A stretch of 64,000 nt of DNA from Bradyrhizobium sp. LMTR 3 (GCF_001693485.1 NZ_MAXC01000008.1:1-64000); one strand, 5' to 3'. Counted from the stretch's first letter, positions 8,792-18,644 are shown. A program made the numbers and translations. The notes: generated from the sequence alone by a model not told the origin.

Positions 8792-9619
8792 ATGTTTCTC
8801 CCGATGTTGGCCATTGTTAGCCTGCTGCCAGGCTGCGCGACTGCCCCGCTTGTGCAAGGTGGCGGTCTATCGTCCTACGATGGACTGAAACCATCCGATG
8901 GCAAGGTCACGAAGTCGCGCCTTCAGGTAAGAAAGGAGCAATTGGCGGCGGCGAAGACCATCAACATAGCGCCGACAGTCTTCCCTCCTAACGTCGCGCC
9001 GACGCTGTCAAACGAGCAGCGGGTGCTGGTGGCGAACGCGGTGAACCGCGCCCTGTGTGTAAGCCTCAGCGACCGCTACAAAGTTGTTACGCCGGACGTC
9101 GCAGCGGACATCACTGTGCGCGCCGCCGTTACTCGTGCAACAGAGACAGACGAGGTTGCTGCCGGCATCTCGGCCGCGACTTCGATAGGTGTAAGCTTTG
9201 TGGATACCAGCGTTCCGATCCCAGTCCCGCGCATTCCGATCGGCCTGGGAGATCTCTCCATCGAGGCTGAAGCAGTCGACCGCTCGGGCAAACAGCAGGC
9301 GGCCATGGTCTGGGGAAGAGGTGCGACCGCCTTTTTCAGCACACCCAGGGCATCGAAAGCGAGCGACGCGTACGACTTGGCCGGAGCATTCGGCGATGAC
9401 TTCGCAAACCTGCTCAACAAGGGCGAGAGTCCTTTCGAGGGTGTAGGCATCGATATTCCTTCCTGGGACAAAATCGGCTCGAAGATGGGCCTCGCGCCGA
9501 AGTATGCGGCGTGTGAGAACTACGGCCGCGCTCCAGGCATCGCCGGTCTGGTCGGTGGCAAGCTCGGGCTGCCGCCGGAATGGACCGATGACGGGCCGAA
9601 AGTAGCTCGAAAGCCGTAA
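8792..9619 (+). CDS. DUF3313-like lipoprotein
   Basis: From the ATG at 8792 the product has 275 residues and opens with MFLPMLAIVSLLPGC, a lipoprotein signal with lipobox LLPGC. The mature part has SSYDGLKPSDG near the start and an Ala/Val-rich core containing VAADITVRAAVT. This pattern is known from DUF3313 outer-membrane-associated lipoproteins of unknown function. The next gene starts 3 bp after its stop, so the pair is almost certainly one transcript. It sits between two paralogous response-regulator genes, which may control it. Confidence 0.7.
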   Translation: MFLPMLAIVSLLPGCATAPLVQGGGLSSYDGLKPSDGKVTKSRLQVRKEQLAAAKTINIAPTVFPPNVAPTLSNEQRVLVANAVNRALCVSLSDRYKVVTPDVAADITVRAAVTRATETDEVAAGISAATSIGVSFVDTSVPIPVPRIPIGLGDLSIEAEAVDRSGKQQAAMVWGRGATAFFSTPRASKASDAYDLAGAFGDDFANLLNKGESPFEGVGIDIPSWDKIGSKMGLAPKYAACENYGRAPGIAGLVGGKLGLPPEWTDDGPKVARKP

Positions 9620-9622
9620 CAA

Positions 9623-10936
9623 TTGGCATTCGGTGATTGGACGATTGCCGCGCGCTCAACGCTCGTGATCGCGGCATTCAGGCGGGAGAGCCTGCTTCGT
9701 ATTGCAGCTCTGCTTGTGTTTGCCGTGGCGGGCGCTGGATGCGCAACCATGATTTCCCGCGAAGTCGTACCGGAGTGGCTTGCCGACGAAGCCCACCTTG
9801 CCGGCATGCCGAATATCCGCGTCTGGGGAGACGCGTCGGCTGAATCTTTTGCCGTCCTCTCCAGGACCGAAAAGCCAAAGACCGACGTGTTGGCCGCGAC
9901 GCGAAGACGGCGGGAGCGGCAATCGCCGGAGGTCAATATCCTCGCTATCTCGGGCGGGGGAGACAATGGTGCATTCGGGGCCGGTCTCCTGGTTGGCTGG
10001 GGCGATACCGGGAGCAGACCCGATTTCGATCTCGTCACCGGCGTCAGCGCCGGCGCGCTCACCGCTCCATTCGTCTACCTGGGACGGAACCGGGATGCGG
10101 AGCTGAGGGAAGTATTCACGAAGTACAAGCGGAGTGACATCTACGATCCCGGGATCGTGTCGCCGCTGTTGGGATCCGGCCTGTTCGACAGTTCCCCGCT
10201 CGAGCATCTGATCGCCAAACATGTCGACGACCGCTTCCTACGCGACATCGCCATTGAGCGCAGGAAGGGACGGGTACTGCTCATCGGGACAACGAACCTG
10301 GACGCGCAGCGGCCGGTCCTCTGGGACATGGGAAGGATCGCGACGAGCGGCCACCCGCAGGCCCTCAACCTTTTCCGCAAGATTCTCCTCGCTTCTGCGT
10401 CGATACCAGGCGCTTTTCCTCCCGTGCGCATCACGGTTCGGGTCGGGGGCCGGACCTATGAAGAGCTGCACGTGGATGGTGGAGTGACACAGCAGGTCTT
10501 CGTGCCGCGTCCTTCACTGGCCATCCGCGACGGCGATCCCTGGTCGAAGCGAACTGCAACGCGCCTCTTCATTATCCGAAATGGAAAAATCAGTCCGGAA
10601 TGGGAAGCCGTCGAGGCGGGTATCTTCTCGATCTCGCGGCGTTCGATCTCCACTCTCATCAAGAACCAGGGAATTGGAGATCTTTACCGCATCTATGCCA
10701 AGACACAGATCGACGGTACCGACTTCAACCTGGCGGCGATTCCGTCAGAGTTCAGCGTCACGAGAGAGGAACTGTTCGAATTAAGGTACATGCAGGCCCT
10801 CTACGACGAGGGCTATCGAGCCGGTTTCCGAGGCTATCCCTGGATGAAAGGCCCTCCGGGATTAACCAGGAACGCTCTCCATCCCGCGCCGCTGCATGGG
10901 CAAACGTCGGATTTGGCCGTGTCGTTGCCGGACTGA
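9623..10936 (+). CDS. Patatin-like phospholipase lipoprotein
   Basis: This is a predicted serine acyl hydrolase of the patatin family, 437 residues from TTG. It has the glycine-rich oxyanion loop (ISGGGDNGAFGAG), the nucleophile elbow GVSAG (in place of GxSxG) and the catalytic Asp in VDGGVTQ. An N-terminal hydrophobic stretch ends in the lipobox AGAGC, so the enzyme is probably an exported lipoprotein acting on envelope lipids. The start is uncertain: TTG at 9623, 3 bp after the preceding stop, or GTG at 9665, which gives a more typical signal peptide. It is coupled to the DUF3313-like gene. Confidence 0.85.
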   Translation: MAFGDWTIAARSTLVIAAFRRESLLRIAALLVFAVAGAGCATMISREVVPEWLADEAHLAGMPNIRVWGDASAESFAVLSRTEKPKTDVLAATRRRRERQSPEVNILAISGGGDNGAFGAGLLVGWGDTGSRPDFDLVTGVSAGALTAPFVYLGRNRDAELREVFTKYKRSDIYDPGIVSPLLGSGLFDSSPLEHLIAKHVDDRFLRDIAIERRKGRVLLIGTTNLDAQRPVLWDMGRIATSGHPQALNLFRKILLASASIPGAFPPVRITVRVGGRTYEELHVDGGVTQQVFVPRPSLAIRDGDPWSKRTATRLFIIRNGKISPEWEAVEAGIFSISRRSISTLIKNQGIGDLYRIYAKTQIDGTDFNLAAIPSEFSVTREELFELRYMQALYDEGYRAGFRGYPWMKGPPGLTRNALHPAPLHGQTSDLAVSLPD

Positions 10937-11007
10937 AGGGCTTTGCTTCTGTAACTGCAGAATTGGACATCGCCCAACGCAAGCACGTCGTTTCATGAAT
11001 GCATGGG

Positions 11008-12258
11008 CTAGTTGGACGCCGATGGTTCCATAGGCTCAGCCGGCAGCTTCACGGTCTGAAGCAATCCTCGCAAGGGGCCATTTTCTATCGTGATGCTGCC
11101 TCCAGCTCGTTGCACGATCTCGTTTGCGATCGTTAGACCAAGTCCTGCACCATCGAAATGCTTCGTACGCGCGCGGTTGGCGCGGAAGAATGGCTCGAAG
11201 ACCTGCCCAATCATATCGGGCGGGATCCCTGGGCCATCATCGGCTATGACGACAATCATCGCCGACGGTGTGTTCTCGACGGCGACGCGCGCCCGCTTTC
11301 CGTGGGTGGCGGCGTTGATGATCAGATTTCGAAACGCGCGACTGAGACCGGTCCGATTTGCGCGCACGACCCCGGCCGTGGAGCGCGTGAGCGTGACGTC
11401 GTACGACAGCGTCCGCAATTCGTTCACGATTTCGGAAACCAATACGTCGATTCGGAGAGGTTCGGGCGCCGATTTTCCAGATTCTTCTCTCACGAGCAGG
11501 ATTGCACTATCCGCAATTCGACCGAGCTCGTCGATATCCTTCAGCCACATCGCACGGTCATCGTCGTCTTCGACGAACTCTGCCCTCAGACGCATGCGCG
11601 TAATTGGTGTCCGCAGATCATGTCCGGCGGCGGCAACGAGGCGCATCCGACTTTCCATTGCTACCTTGAGCCGGGAGGACAGGGAGTTGAGTGCCTTGGC
11701 GGTGACGCGGACTTCTGCTGGACCTGCCATGGGAAGTTCGGGCAGCAGGGCATCCGGCCCGACCGACTCGATCGCACGCTCAAGCACAACGAGAGGTTTG
11801 ACCATGCGGTTCGCAAAGAAAAGGGCGACTGCCAGCGAACCAAGCGCGATGAGCGAATGCCACATGAGAAGTAGATTGAAGATTCCTCCCGGCGGAGGCA
11901 GGTCGGGTATCTGTATGATGATCCACCCTTGGTCCACGGGTATCGACAACAGAGGCAGGTCGTTCTTCCGAGACACCACGACATTGCGCGACAGTCCTCG
12001 AGCCTTCAGCTCATCGCGCAGCCAAGCCGTGAGATCGGCCGCGATTTTTCCGCCGGCTGGCTCCTGCTGAACCGTAACCAGCGTTGGCGCGACGCGCACG
12101 ACCTGCTCGAGAAAATCGACCTGCTCGGCCATAGGACCGATCGCTTGCCGTTCGTCCGGCGGGTTGAACAGGTACACTAGGAGCCCCGTTGAAACGCTGA
12201 CCACGGAAATGATGACCACCGCGATGAGCATGGCGAGTTTGGCCCGCAACGTGTTCAC
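11008..12258 (-). CDS. Two-component sensor histidine kinase (HAMP, HisKA, HATPase)
   Basis: A 416-residue membrane kinase. Transmembrane segments lie near residues 7-31 and 127-148, enclosing a ~95-residue periplasmic sensor region. A HAMP linker follows, then the H-box AAGHDLRTPITRMR with phosphorylatable His213. The C-terminal ATPase has an N-box (NLIINAATHG), DDGPGIP and GAGLGLTIA motifs. Its start overlaps the stop of the upstream response-regulator gene (ATGA at 12255-12258), so the pair is translationally coupled. The topology resembles EnvZ/RstB-type kinases; the stimulus is unknown. The divergent RND pump at 13235 is a likely target of the system. Confidence 0.94.
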   Translation of the reverse strand: MNTLRAKLAMLIAVVIISVVSVSTGLLVYLFNPPDERQAIGPMAEQVDFLEQVVRVAPTLVTVQQEPAGGKIAADLTAWLRDELKARGLSRNVVVSRKNDLPLLSIPVDQGWIIIQIPDLPPPGGIFNLLLMWHSLIALGSLAVALFFANRMVKPLVVLERAIESVGPDALLPELPMAGPAEVRVTAKALNSLSSRLKVAMESRMRLVAAAGHDLRTPITRMRLRAEFVEDDDDRAMWLKDIDELGRIADSAILLVREESGKSAPEPLRIDVLVSEIVNELRTLSYDVTLTRSTAGVVRANRTGLSRAFRNLIINAATHGKRARVAVENTPSAMIVVIADDGPGIPPDMIGQVFEPFFRANRARTKHFDGAGLGLTIANEIVQRAGGSITIENGPLRGLLQTVKLPAEPMEPSASN

Positions 12259-12983
12259 GATGGAAGGTCCTGGAGCTCGACCTTCACGGCGAACTGATAA
12301 CCGCCGTTGCGAACCGTCTTCAGTAGACGTGTGGTCCCCGAGCTGTCCAGCTTGCGCCTCAAGCGGCTGACCAGCACGTCGATCGACCGATCGAATACGT
12401 CCCCGTCACGGCCACGCGTGAGATCCAGAAGCTGGTCCCGCGAAAGCACGCGTCCGGGCCGGTCCAGGAACACCTGCAACAGATCGAATTCCGCGCCGGT
12501 CAATTCGATCGCGTTGCCTTGAGCGTCGGTCACGCTGCGCAGTTGCGGGTCTGCGATGAGCCCTTCGAACCGATACTTCTTCGCGTTCTCGCGAAGAGAA
12601 GCCGTCTCCGAGCGGCGCCGTAATACGGCGCGAATCCGCGCTACCAGTTCTCGCGGATTGAATGGCTTACCGAGGTAGTCATCGGCTCCCATCTCGAGAC
12701 CAAGAATGCGATCGACATCTTCCTTGAGGGCCGTCAGAAGAATGACCGGGATCGTGTTCCGTTTCGCCCGCAGGTCTCTGCATGCATCGAGACCCGACCC
12801 GTCCGGCAGCATCACGTCCAGAACGACAAGATCGATCCGATCGGCTGCCAGGCGCTCGCGGAGTTCGCTGCAGCTCGACGCCAGTAGAACACGAAATGCC
12901 TGTCCTTCGACATAACGGGCGAGCAGTTTTCGAATCTCGGGATCGTCATCGACCACAAGAATCTGAGGCGTTTGTTCACTCAT
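12255..12983 (-). CDS. OmpR/PhoB-family response regulator paired with the kinase
   Basis: A 242-residue protein from the ATG at 12983 (MSEQTPQILVVDDD). The receiver has VVDDD, LDVMLPDGSG and LGKPFNPRE motifs. The winged-helix effector has LDLTRGRDGDVFDRSIDVLV and RTVRNGGYQF. It is cotranscribed with the kinase through a 4-bp overlap. It is divergent from the second RND adaptor, with 251 bp between them, consistent with control of that pump. It is closely similar to the orphan regulator at 7528-8250, including long identical blocks in the receiver and in the DNA-recognition helix, so both may recognise similar DNA. Confidence 0.95.
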   Translation of the reverse strand: MSEQTPQILVVDDDPEIRKLLARYVEGQAFRVLLASSCSELRERLAADRIDLVVLDVMLPDGSGLDACRDLRAKRNTIPVILLTALKEDVDRILGLEMGADDYLGKPFNPRELVARIRAVLRRRSETASLRENAKKYRFEGLIADPQLRSVTDAQGNAIELTGAEFDLLQVFLDRPGRVLSRDQLLDLTRGRDGDVFDRSIDVLVSRLRRKLDSSGTTRLLKTVRNGGYQFAVKVELQDLPS

Positions 12984-13234
12984 GGACCGTCGTTCGTGGA
13001 TGGCTCGGAAAGTATGTTCTACAGCGAAGCCAGGTCGAAGAAAGCCGCAAATCGTAGCAAATTCCGGCTTCCGGCCGATCCAGCAATCTTTCGACATGAA
13101 TCGGCTTCCCGCCGAGACACTCCGACACGAATTGTTCTACCCGAGCAAAGCTATCGTTCTAACCGGATATGTGCCGGCCGATCGCCGAAAAAGAAACAGC
13201 GCTCCGGCTGAGAGAGCGCAGGGGAAAGTGCAGA

Positions 13235-14326
13235 ATGATTGCCGTTACCGAACGCAGGCGCATGCGGATCGCTGCCATCGCGGCCTTCCTGTTTCTCCAT
13301 TCCGCGGCCCACGGGCAGGACACCTCCGCGGCAATGACGGTCATCGCCGCATCGGTCGAGAAATCTGAGGTCACGAGGCGCATTGCCGCCACCGGAAACG
13401 TCGTCGCCTGGCGCGAGATATCGGTCAGCTCGGAGGTCGGCGGACTGACCGTGACCGAGATCGCGGTCGATGAGGGCGACTTCGTCGCGAAGGGGCAGTT
13501 ATTGGCGCGTCTCACTCGGGATCTTACGGTCGCGGCAATATCGAAGCACAAGGCGGCAGTCGACGAACTGCAGGCGAGCCTTGCAATCGCCAGGTCCGAT
13601 GCTGCGCGGGCGCATTCCGTCTCGTCAGGAGTGATCAGTGCGCAGGTGATCGAGCAGCGCGAGACGCTCGTCAAGACGACGGAAGCAAAGCTGAAGGCCG
13701 CACAGGCGCAGTTCGAGGAAGCCGAAGCGCGGGACCGGCAGACCGTCATCGTCGCTCCTGCCGCGGGCATGATCGCATCCCGATCCGTGGCGATAGGCCA
13801 GGTGGTCCAGACGGGAGTCGAGATGTTCCGTCTCATTCAGGACAACCGCGTCGAGGTCGATGCGCGCGTGCTCGAGTCGGATCTTCTCGCTGCGGGGGCT
13901 AGGCAACCCGCAACTATTTTCGGACCTGCCGGTACGTCCGAGAAGGGAACCGTCCGGATCATTTCGCCGATCGTCGACCCCAAGACTCGCTTGGGTACGG
14001 TCCGCATCGCGCTGTCCGGCGACACGCAACTGAAGCCCGGCATGTTCGCACGCGTGGAGGTCGCGGTCGAGAGCAAGCTCGCATTGACCGTTCCGCTCAA
14101 GGCATTGGTCTGGCGCGACGCGAGGGTGCACGTGTTCAAGGTCGGACGCGACAATCTGGTGTCGCTTACCGAAGTGGGGATCGGCTCCGGGGCCGCCGAA
14201 AACGTCGAGATTATACGGGGCCTGGACGCGGGTGATCGCATCGTGACCCAAGGCGCCGGCCTTCTGAACGACGGCGACGCGGTGAACGTCAAGACCGCAT
14301 CCGCTAACGGTAGCGCCGTGCGGTGA
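13235..14326 (+). CDS. RND efflux periplasmic adaptor (second system)
   Basis: The ATG at 13235 is chosen because GGGGAAAG sits 7 bp upstream; this gives 363 residues. An export signal (MRIAAIAAFLFLHSAAHGQ) precedes the mature protein. The fold order is that of MFPs: beta-barrel/lipoyl segment (TGNVVAWREISVSSEVGG), a short Ala/Glu-rich hairpin, a second lipoyl half (VIVAPAAGMIASRSVAIGQ), and a C-terminal domain with LKPGMFARVEVAVE. Its stop overlaps the start of the permease gene (GTGA), so the two are translationally coupled. The divergent two-component system probably regulates it. Confidence 0.92.
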   Translation: MIAVTERRRMRIAAIAAFLFLHSAAHGQDTSAAMTVIAASVEKSEVTRRIAATGNVVAWREISVSSEVGGLTVTEIAVDEGDFVAKGQLLARLTRDLTVAAISKHKAAVDELQASLAIARSDAARAHSVSSGVISAQVIEQRETLVKTTEAKLKAAQAQFEEAEARDRQTVIVAPAAGMIASRSVAIGQVVQTGVEMFRLIQDNRVEVDARVLESDLLAAGARQPATIFGPAGTSEKGTVRIISPIVDPKTRLGTVRIALSGDTQLKPGMFARVEVAVESKLALTVPLKALVWRDARVHVFKVGRDNLVSLTEVGIGSGAAENVEIIRGLDAGDRIVTQGAGLLNDGDAVNVKTASANGSAVR

Positions 14327-17300
14327 ACAACATTTCCAGTTGGGCAATCCGCAACCCGGTTGCAACTACGATCCTGTTCCTGCTGCTGACGCTGTCGGGC
14401 GTGGTCGCGTTCTCGAAGCTTCGGCTCAACAATATGCCGGACATGGACATCCCGACGGTGACCGTCAGCGTCGCCTGGCCTGGAGCTGCCCCGACCGAGA
14501 TCGAAACGCAGATTACGCGCTTTATCGAAAACAGCGTTGCCGGACTGGGAACCGTCAATCGCACGCGGTCGATCGTCAACGAGGGCCTCTCCATGACCAC
14601 GGTCGAGTTCGCGCTCGGGACCGACATCGACCGGGCAACGAACGACGTTCGGGATGCTGTCGCGTCGATACGTTCAAAACTGCCGCAGGGTGCCCTCGAT
14701 CCCACGATTCGGCGTGTCGAGGCGACGGGGCAGTCCATCCTCACATTCGTCGTCGAGGCGCCGGCGATGGCTCCCGACGATCTGAGCTGGTTCATCGACA
14801 ACGACATCGCCAAGGCGTTGCTTGCGGTGCCAGGTGTGTCCAGGATTTCGAGATCCGGCGGCGTCGAAGCCGAGATTGCGATCAAGCTCGACCCCGACCG
14901 GCTGATGGCACTCGGACTCACGGCCGTCGAGATTTCCGACCTCATCAGGAGCCAGAACATCACTCAGCCAGGTGGCCGCGTGATGCTCGGCGGGGCCGAA
15001 CAAGCCATCCGCACCGTGGGGAGCGTCACCGACGTCGCGCGTCTGAGCGAGATGCGCATCGCCTTCAGTGACGGACGGAGCGCCAAACTTTCCGAACTGG
15101 GCACTGTCGAGCGGTTCTGGGCGGAACCGCGTCAGCGGGCGCGGTTGAACGAGCGAGAGGTCGTCGGCTTGAGCGTCTATCGCGCGGTCGGAAGCGGCGA
15201 GTTCTCCGTAACTCGCGATGTCCGGAAGAAGATCGTGGAATTTTCCGCCGCCCATCCCGGCGTGCGCATTTTCGAAGTAACTTCGTCGACCGATGCGGTG
15301 GTCGAGGGATATAGCGCGACTATCGAGGCGCTTGCGTTGGGGGCGCTGCTGGCTGTTCTGGTCGTCTGGCTGTTCCTGCGGGATGTCCGTGCAACATTGA
15401 TTTCCAGCGCCGCGCTGCCACTGTCGCTGATCCCGACATTTGCGGTGATGTATGGGCTGAACCAATCTCTGAACAACATCACTTTGCTCGCGATCGCTCT
15501 CGTCGTCGGCATCCTCGTCGACGACGCTATCGTGGAGATCGAGAACATCGTCCGGCATATCCGGCAGTCCGGAAAAAGCGTCTACGATGCCGCGATCGAT
15601 GCAGCCGACGAAATTGGCCTCGCTGTCGTGGCGACGACATTCGCGATCATCGTGGTCTTCGCGCCCGTCGGACTGATGCCGGGCATTCCGGGCCGGTTCT
15701 TCAAGGCCTTCTCGATCGCGGTCTGCAGTTCGGTGTTCTTTTCCCTGGTCACGGCGCGTCTTCTAACACCTTTGATGGCAGCATACCTCCTGAAGGACAC
15801 CGGCAGGCAGCACCGTGAACCGGCATGGGTGCGATACTACACCGTAATGCTGAGCTGGACCTTGCGCCATCGATGGATCACGATTGTCGCGGGCATGGTA
15901 TTCTTCGTAGCCTCGCTGTCACTTGTTCCATCTCTTCCCACCGACTTCATGCCCGCTGCCGACCGGGGCCGCACGATACTCACCGTCGAATTGGAGCCGG
16001 GCGCGACGTTGCAGGAAACGGATCTGGCGACACAGAAGGTCATCTTCCTGCTAAGGGCGCGGCCTGAAGTGGTGTCCGTCTACTCGGCGCTCGGAACCGA
16101 GACGTTGACACTATCCGGCCCCGGCGATCTCTCGACATCGGTCGGAGAGGTTAGAAGGGCCACTGTCACGGTCAACCTGGTACCAAGGAGCGAAAGAGCG
16201 CTTTCACAGCAGGCGTTCGAGGCCTCGATCGGCCGGCAGCTATCGACAGTTCCCGGCGTTCGGATACGCCTCGGCGAGGATGGATCTTCCGGCGCGAAGA
16301 TACAGCTATCGCTATTGAGCGACGATCCCGCAGCGCTCGCCGATTCGGCCCGGCAATTGGCGCAAGACATGCGTAGACTGCCCGGCTTTCATCGCGCGAG
16401 GGTGACGAGCAGCTTCGCCAGACCCGAGCTGCAAATCGTCCCCAAAGTGGATAAAGCGGCGCTCCTTGGGGTTTCCACAACGACGCTCGCGAAAACCGTT
16501 AACATCGCGACCGTAGGTGACATCGAACAAAATCTCTCAAAATTCAGTCTGGGCGCCAGACAGATTCCGATCCGTGTGCTGCTGAACGAGGATGCGCGCA
16601 CGGATCTTTCCCGCCTGTCGAGTCTTCAGGTTCCGGCTTTCGAGAATTCGGTGCCGTTATCGTCGGTTGCCGATATCATCTTCGGTTCGGGTCCGATCCA
16701 GATCGAGCGAACGGACCGAACACGAAGCGAGACGGTGGAAGCGGAATTGAGCGGGCTCACGGTCGGAGAGGCCGAACGTCTGGTGGAGAACTTGCCATCG
16801 ATCCGGCACTTGCCTGCGGGGGTAACCTACAAGCCGGCGGGCGACTCCGAACGCATGCAGGAGTTGTTCGACAGCTTCAAGCTCGCGATGGGTTCCGCCA
16901 TCGCTCTGCTCTTTGTCGTTCTTGCCCTCCTGTTCAATGGATTCGTTCAACCCGTCACGATCCTGACCGCGCTGCCCTTGTCCATTGGCGGGGCGCTGGG
17001 TCTACTGCTTCTGACACGCACGTCGATATCGATGCCGGTACTGATCGGCATTCTGATGCTGATGGGGATCGCAGCAAAGAATTCGATCCTTCTGGTCGAG
17101 TACGCGATCGTCGCCGGGCGCGATAGGGGGCTGGATCGTGTGCACGCCCTTCTGGATGCGGCTCGCAAGCGAGCTCGACCGATCGTTATGACGACGCTCG
17201 CGATGAGCGCGGGCATGTTGCCGATTGCTCTCGGCATGGGGGCGGACGCCGAAAGGCGCGCACCCATGGCAATTGCCGTAATCGGAGGGCTGTTCAGTTC

Positions 17301-17406
17301 AACAGTCCTCAGTCTGGTGTACGTCCCTGCCTTCTTTACGGTCATGGACGATCTACAGCGCTGTATCGCCAAGCGCCTTGGGAGAAGCAACACGCAAATG
17401 GCTTGA
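14323..17406 (+). CDS. RND efflux permease (second system)
   Basis: A 1027-residue RND transporter that starts with GTG overlapping the adaptor stop. It opens with NNISSWAIRNPVATTILFLL. Asp400-Asp401 in VVGILVDDAIVEIENI form the proton-relay pair, and the late KNSILLVEYA helix is present. The family is HAE1-like, of the MdtB/MdtC or MexF-like branch. Sequence style differs clearly from the pump at 2211-5399, so this is not a tandem duplicate. No outer-membrane factor is encoded in the operon. Confidence 0.94.
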   Translation: MNNISSWAIRNPVATTILFLLLTLSGVVAFSKLRLNNMPDMDIPTVTVSVAWPGAAPTEIETQITRFIENSVAGLGTVNRTRSIVNEGLSMTTVEFALGTDIDRATNDVRDAVASIRSKLPQGALDPTIRRVEATGQSILTFVVEAPAMAPDDLSWFIDNDIAKALLAVPGVSRISRSGGVEAEIAIKLDPDRLMALGLTAVEISDLIRSQNITQPGGRVMLGGAEQAIRTVGSVTDVARLSEMRIAFSDGRSAKLSELGTVERFWAEPRQRARLNEREVVGLSVYRAVGSGEFSVTRDVRKKIVEFSAAHPGVRIFEVTSSTDAVVEGYSATIEALALGALLAVLVVWLFLRDVRATLISSAALPLSLIPTFAVMYGLNQSLNNITLLAIALVVGILVDDAIVEIENIVRHIRQSGKSVYDAAIDAADEIGLAVVATTFAIIVVFAPVGLMPGIPGRFFKAFSIAVCSSVFFSLVTARLLTPLMAAYLLKDTGRQHREPAWVRYYTVMLSWTLRHRWITIVAGMVFFVASLSLVPSLPTDFMPAADRGRTILTVELEPGATLQETDLATQKVIFLLRARPEVVSVYSALGTETLTLSGPGDLSTSVGEVRRATVTVNLVPRSERALSQQAFEASIGRQLSTVPGVRIRLGEDGSSGAKIQLSLLSDDPAALADSARQLAQDMRRLPGFHRARVTSSFARPELQIVPKVDKAALLGVSTTTLAKTVNIATVGDIEQNLSKFSLGARQIPIRVLLNEDARTDLSRLSSLQVPAFENSVPLSSVADIIFGSGPIQIERTDRTRSETVEAELSGLTVGEAERLVENLPSIRHLPAGVTYKPAGDSERMQELFDSFKLAMGSAIALLFVVLALLFNGFVQPVTILTALPLSIGGALGLLLLTRTSISMPVLIGILMLMGIAAKNSILLVEYAIVAGRDRGLDRVHALLDAARKRARPIVMTTLAMSAGMLPIALGMGADAERRAPMAIAVIGGLFSSTVLSLVYVPAFFTVMDDLQRCIAKRLGRSNTQMA

Positions 17407-17534
17407 TGACAATTGAATTGCAAGTCTCGTCCCCGCGAATCTTCGAGAACGGCGTGCGCGACTCGCGTTCAGTGTCTTGCCGGAAAGGGACAAAGGCTCT
17501 CTGATCTCGACGCAACGAGGAAAGGATCAAGATC

Positions 17535-18032
17535 ATGTTTAGGCAAGGGATGCTCATCTTGCGGATTCCGGGATGGCTGCTCTTGATGGCAATCGTAACC
17601 ATCACACCGTCTCGCGCGCAGCAGAGCTTCGATAATCTGGCCGGCTCATGGTCGGGTGTGGGGTCGATGAAGCCCAAGGACGGGCCACGCGAACGCGTCC
17701 GCTGCAAGGTCAACTACGTCGTTAAGAACGAGGGACAGTCCGTGAAGATGAATGTCCGCTGCGCAAGCGATGCCTACAAGATGGAGCTGAGTGCCAATAT
17801 TGACCAAAGGGGATCGGAGCTTTCGGGTAACTGGTTTGAAAGCGAGTACCGCCAGGGAGGCAAGATTTCGGGTCAAAATGCCGGTGATCTCATCGATGCG
17901 AAAATCGAGAGCGATACGATCACGGCGTTGCTGGCCGTTCGCACAAAGGAGAACCGCCAATCGTTCACCATGGAATCGCCGGGGGCGTGGGTTTCACAGG
18001 TCTCGATTGATCTTCTTCGAGATTCCCGATGA
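17535..18032 (+). CDS. Hypothetical exported protein, 165 residues
   Basis: The N-terminus holds a signal peptide (about residues 7-29, ending at SRAQQ). The mature part begins with FDNLAGSWSGVGSM, followed by beta-rich sequence with two Cys (RCKVNY and NVRCAS) that could form a disulfide. The pattern resembles small lipocalin- or calycin-like periplasmic proteins annotated as hypothetical in Rhizobiales. It lies 128 bp downstream of the RND permease on the same strand, preceded by an AGGAAAGGA ribosome site. I do not recognise a specific function. Confidence 0.7.
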   Translation: MFRQGMLILRIPGWLLLMAIVTITPSRAQQSFDNLAGSWSGVGSMKPKDGPRERVRCKVNYVVKNEGQSVKMNVRCASDAYKMELSANIDQRGSELSGNWFESEYRQGGKISGQNAGDLIDAKIESDTITALLAVRTKENRQSFTMESPGAWVSQVSIDLLRDSR

Positions 18033-18081
18033 GTCCGCAGCCTCCAGCGAGCAACGGCGCCATTGGAGCGATGTATTCAGA

Positions 18082-18474
18082 TTGAAGCGGCCACCAAACA
18101 CCGGCCATCGACCGAAGGGGTGGATACGACTTTCGTGGGCGCCGTTGTGTGTTCTCCTGGCGGCGTGTTTCTCGAACTCGGCGCGTCTGCCTGACGCCCC
18201 GATCAGTGCGCCGGAGCCATCGAAGGTCATGGAGTCGCTGAAGAAGGCTGCCGCAGAAGCCAAGCTTGAGGAGCCCCATGAGGTTTCGGCTCCCATCCGA
18301 GCCCATCCAATATCCTCGGTCCCGTGGATCATATGTCTTCGGAGCGGCGCTACGGAGCTCTCAAGAAGACGCCCGTTAGCGGTCTTCTATAAAGGCAATG
18401 AGCACGTAACGACCCGAATGTCGGTAATTGTCGACCGTTGCGAAAGCCAGTCGTTCGCCGCGTTGACGAAATGA
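18082..18474 (+). CDS. Small hypothetical lipoprotein
   Basis: The open frame here is longer upstream, but its early part overlaps the preceding gene and looks non-coding. The credible protein starts at or near the TTG at 18082 (about 130 residues). It has a hydrophobic stretch ending in a lipobox (VLLAAC), a Pro/Ala-rich spacer, a helical KKAAAEAKLEE segment, and a C-terminal domain with VFYKGNEHVTTRMSVIVDRC. The last motif is typical of small bacterial proteins of unknown function in which a Cys near the end follows a short beta sheet. The start is not secure. Confidence 0.5.
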   Translation: MKRPPNTGHRPKGWIRLSWAPLCVLLAACFSNSARLPDAPISAPEPSKVMESLKKAAAEAKLEEPHEVSAPIRAHPISSVPWIICLRSGATELSRRRPLAVFYKGNEHVTTRMSVIVDRCESQSFAALTK

Positions 18475-18644
18475 CGGCAGGGGGCGCGCGCTGCAGGTGC
18501 AGCCCCGGCACTTGAATCGTGAGGTAACGCAACTCAGTCGGGTGTGGGGAAAGGCGGTAGCACTGCCCCGCTACCATGCGTAATTTTGCGCGACACACTG
18601 TGATATTATCCGATCGAGCGCGCGAGGGCAGGTCCGCGTTCGCC

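Noticed and set aside
17791..18081. N-terminal half of the ORF containing the small lipoprotein
   Set aside because: It overlaps the exported-protein gene in another frame and has non-coding composition.
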